Source: Pseudisothecium myosuroides
Lineage: Eukaryota > Streptophyta > Bryopsida > Hypnales > Lembophyllaceae
Direction: 5' to 3'
NCBI GenBank assembly: GCA_951799445.1
Contig: OX637287.1
Span: 48,203,724 to 48,267,723, forward strand
DNA: 64,000 nucleotides
The number at the start of each line of letters is the position of its first letter. Position 1 is the stretch's first letter. The notes under the pieces were generated by a model. That model was not told the DNA's origin, searched no databases, and saw nothing but the letters and a program-made list of their open reading frames with translations. Shown here piece after piece: positions 60,501 to 64,000 of this stretch. Both the position numbers and the translations under genes were made by a program.

Positions 60501-62202
60501 ACATGCATATCACTACAATGGATTAAAATTGGGACTAGAGTTTATATGAAATAAATTTGAAGAATTTCACTACACTACTGAATAAATTGTTTAGGCTATT
60601 TTCTAAAAACTAATATTTAATATAAAACATATTTACACTTTCCATCTTTAAAATCATCCAATTTCAAAATATGTTTCAAAGATCTTTACATGCAAACGGT
60701 GAACAATTGAGATACTATTCAAGATTTGAATGGATGAAAAAGTAGCCAAATGAAAAAAAATTGTGTTTTGTATGCCAAAATATCTATAAGGCCACAAATG
60801 ATCCTTTGCAACTTGAAGTGTTTTTTTACCTTAGAATTAGTTTGCTTTATTTAATATGTAGACACACAATGAAGATTTTTGATTTCAATACTTACAATAT
60901 GGATACAATTATTGTGAATAATTATATAAATTAAGTCCACTTGATACTATATTCCAAGGTCTAAAATCTCATTAAATTCTCTAAATTTGATTGGTAGAGA
61001 GTTGAAAATTGGAACATTGGACTTCACACTACGTCCCAAGTTCCCATGTACTCCAAGTGCCTACATTGCAATATTTTTAGAAGTTTGGACACTAAAAAAG
61101 TGGGACTGAGAACTTGAGTTGGATTTAGCAAAATTGGAGACTGAACTCATGTTCCAAGTCCCAACTATTGTTTTGAATACAAAATGAGGAGAATAAAACA
61201 CCATGCAAAGCATTCATGTAGGCGAAAATTCTGTGTCAATTTGTCCAATTCAAATTTGATGCTGAAAGTGCCCCCCAATTTATTTTTTGACTTTTTGACC
61301 TATATTTCAAGCACTTGATTGTTATAGTGTAAAATACATGAGACAAATTGGGATTTAGAGGGTTTGGACTTTGGAATTCATAAAATCCCAATTCCCACAT
61401 TTGATATTCTTTATTCACCTTCTATAATCTATAGAAATTGAAATTTGGCCTTGAATTGGAACTTGAAGAGTTGGGTTTGGAACATATGGTAGAATACCTC
61501 ATTATGGACAAAAAAACACCATTCTAGGTACCTTGGAAATGATCCATTACAATCTTTTTTTCTATAAATGAGATTTGGGCTACATTAGATTGAGTGAGTA
61601 ATGTCTTAGGTGACCGTAATGGAGTGATTAGTGACATTAGAGAAAATTCTAAACTTTCTAGAAGGCCGTTTCCCTATTGGCCAAATGTGCAAATATAACA
61701 AAAAGTGGAATTTTTATTTATTTTTAAATTTAAAAAAATGATTAAAAATCATGGACCATGTGAATACATTAGGTTCCACATCAAATTGCGATTTTTAAAT
61801 TAAATTTATTTTTTAGATTTTTAGATTTATTTTTTTATTTCCTACATTTGTGCAATTGAATGTCGTTGGTTTGAAGTAGTCTAAAGACTCTTTTAGGCCA
61901 TGATGGGACAATACACTTCAAAAATTCATAACAAATTCATACTTTGTCAAAAAAAACGTAATTTCAATTGCTCTTGCCCTTTCATACACTCGTCTTTTAT
62001 GTGGGAATTTTTTTCTTAATAATTTCAGCGATGGCATGAGGGCAAACTCCTACTTCTGTGCACGATGGGTTGTTGTATCTTAGAAATAAATGGTGGATTT
62101 GAAAATAGAGTGCTGAAGGCAGAAGAAATGCATTTGGTATTTTGGTGTTTGTTGGAGGGTAGATGGATGACATTTAGTCAAGGCCCCGCCTCACTGATTA
62201 TT
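57553..62202. other. Long spacer without a supportable gene
   Basis: 57.6-60.2 kb has near-genic composition with several AAACCCTAA-like telo-box words (near 58085, 58387 and 59493) and may hold promoters or non-coding exons. 60.2-62.2 kb is AT-rich. No exon with domain content or convincing borders is seen on either strand. Confidence 0.45.
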
Positions 62203-62498
62203 ATGGGAGGGGGCTGTAAGAGCGATCTGTCTCTAAAAACGATCTGGTAGATTTTGTCTCTAACATGTATCAAAAGTGTACATTTCAGGAGGGGGTCGCT
62301 TTTAGAAACCACTGTGTTTTCAACTTCAAAAATTCATAACTAATTCCATGAATGTCCAAAAAATATGAAACAACTTGGGTTAGATGCCACTTCCATTTTT
62401 CTTACCACAAAAATTTACTGAAAATTGTTTTGAGGAGTTTAGCTTCCCCCAAAATGCAAATCAGCTGGTAAAGGGTCGCTTTTACAGCCCCCTCCCAT
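62203..62498. mobile_element. Element with 21-bp terminal inverted repeats, unclassified
   Basis: ATGGGAGGGGGCTGTAAGAGC at 62203 is mirrored by GCTTTTACAGCCCCCTCCCAT ending at 62498 (one mismatch). A further internal copy of GGGTCGCTTTTA lies near 62287. There is no open frame and I cannot define a clear target duplication, so the superfamily is open. Confidence 0.65.
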
Positions 62499-63004
62499 AC
62501 TGAGTGTACTGTAGGTTATGGGTTGCTCATCAGTTACGGAAGTCATTATTTTTCGTGTCAGTTCTGCTGTTAACTTTTAGCTGCCAACTGAACGCCACCT
62601 CTTCTCAGGTCTGGCGGGCCGCCTCTTCTCAGGTTTTGGGAAAATAATTTCATTTCATCCATGCAGGAACTGAATGAATTAAGTACGTGCTTGCATAATT
62701 TGCATTATTTATATGATTGGGGCGAATATACTCTCATGAATCCTCATGGACTGAACTGAGCTCACTGACGAACAAGTTAAGTGCGTGATCCTCAGGATTC
62801 GGAATGAACAGTCGGCCTGGCGTTTCTCACCACGTTCAATCTGTGTCATCCCATGGAATTTCCAAAATCTCATTCGCAGAGGATTAAGAATTTAGATGCA
62901 GATGCAAACCAAGGTTCAAGGTTCATAACATTGTTGACAGGGCTGATCCCTTCCCCTTTGGAGGAGGGATCATTCCTCCCTGGATACCTGTCATGCAGTT
63001 TAGT
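62499..63004. other. Short spacer
   Basis: Contains a 24-bp direct repeat around CGCCTCTTCTCAGGT and CACCTCTTCTCAGGT near 62597-62635. No gene is seen. Confidence 0.5.
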
Positions 63005-63929
63005 TTAACCCCTAAAGGATCAAGGCCTTTTTTCTGCCAAGAAACACTCAAAACTGCCATTTCTATAGCAAAGAGTAAATAATTTTGAAAAAAGTTTTTT
63101 TGAACATCTAACCGTAGGATCTTACACCTAACTAGTATGAGAATGTATGGAAAAAAAAATTCAGAATTTTTGACCGCACTGATTGCAAGAAATCTGTGTT
63201 TAAAGTGGAAAAAAAACAAGTTTTTCAGCACATTGCGGGGCTAGATTTTTTGACTTTGAACATTTTTAACTTAAAATTTTTGCACTACAGCGTTTTGAGC
63301 TTTAAATATTTATAGTAGAGAATTGATTTGAGAGTCTAGGGGAAAAAAAATCAAAAAAACTTAATTATCATTCTTAAAAAAATTACTAATAGAAGTAGGT
63401 ACAAGATAGAAGGAAAATCTAAAATATTCATATATTTTAGATGGAATTAAAATATACTAATCCCAATGGTGAGATTGTTTTAGCAAGTAAATTAAACCAT
63501 GCAAAAAAAAAAAATTGAAAAATTTGAAAAATTGCATTCAAAAATGAATCCTACAAGTTATTTTTTTCAAAAAATGCTCTAACTGCCCGAAAAACAAGAA
63601 TATCCATAACTTTCTCTTAACAATGAGTCAAAGCTTTCCAGATAGGCAAAAATATAATCTATCAGGAAAAAAATATTTTAAAAAAAAATTCAAATTTTTG
63701 TCCATTTTTTTTTTCTGACCAGGTTGCCCACCGTCCCTTGCTTTGAGCTTATTTGGTCATAACTTTTTTTCCCAGGCACCGATTGTGAGAAAAATTATAT
63801 TCCCACAAAGCTAATCAGCTTTTCTACCTCCCAAAAAAGTTTCAAAAAATCAGAAGAAAATTTCAGCCCGTAGGTACTTGCCCGAAAACACATTTGTCCC
63901 CCGAACGGACAATGGTCCTCTGGGGTTAA
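63005..63929. mobile_element. TTAA-bounded non-autonomous element, copy D
   Basis: It begins TTAACCCCTAAAGGATC and ends GGTCCTCTGGGGTTAA (925 bp). It is homologous to copy C in the opposite direction and to copy A in the same direction. The right end keeps the hairpin-like GTCCCCCGAACGGAC. An open frame of about 100 codons on the minus strand is low complexity and not a transposase. Confidence 0.8.
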
Positions 63930-64000
63930 TTAGAGACAATGCCATTGGCTCATTGAAGTTCCAGTTCAGACAAGAAAGACACAAGCTATTGGCTTCACCT

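Overview
The window looks like nuclear DNA of a land plant or close streptophyte relative. The genes have GT-AG introns, mostly 80-700 bp. XPD and the ubiquitin-eS31 fusion are plant-like, a galactan synthase-type GT92 gene is present, and relics of plant-type annexin and lipoxygenase occur. Coding DNA is much richer in GC than the AT-rich spacers. I cannot name the species. The heavy load of small DNA elements and the retained flagellate-type possibilities would suit a bryophyte or charophyte, but that is a guess.

Layout. 0-5.2 kb is AT-rich spacer with TTAA-bounded elements and a short retroposon. 5.27-6.95 kb (+) holds a GT92 galactosyltransferase with one frame-preserving intron. 7.6-10.2 kb (+) is a decayed DNA-level copy of part of the XPD gene. 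10.3-11.1 kb is another TTAA element. 11.9-12.5 kb (-) holds ubiquitin-eS31. 13.6-14.9 kb is a large palindrome with a TTAA element sitting exactly on its axis. 16.06-22.20 kb (+) is the intact 13-exon XPD helicase gene (765 aa), with a TTAA element in intron 3. 23.9-36.6 kb (-) is an 11-exon gene for a roughly 3,127-residue coiled-coil protein with regularly spaced Trp-Lys pairs, preceded by a tandemly duplicated leader. 38.4-42.4 kb is mostly empty. 42.4-54 kb is a patchwork of gene remains: annexin (+), a three-exon transposase-like gene (+) with one frameshift, an alpha-glucosidase I (GCS1) pseudogene (-), and a lipoxygenase exon relic (+). 54.4-57.3 kb (-) holds exons of a gene I do not recognise. 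57.6-64 kb is spacer with a terminal-inverted-repeat element and a further TTAA element.

The intact genes are unrelated housekeeping functions: cell-wall galactan, ribosome/ubiquitin, TFIIH and a structural coiled coil. No operon-like logic is expected. The strongest unusual signals are four. First is a multi-copy family bounded by TTAA and CCCC/GGGG, of piggyBac type, with subterminal hairpins. Second is its insertion at a palindrome axis. Third is the duplicated and decayed gene pieces. Fourth is a transposase-like gene with D, D, Cys-rich and E landmarks next to them. All exon models come from reading splice sites by eye and have not been checked against transcripts.
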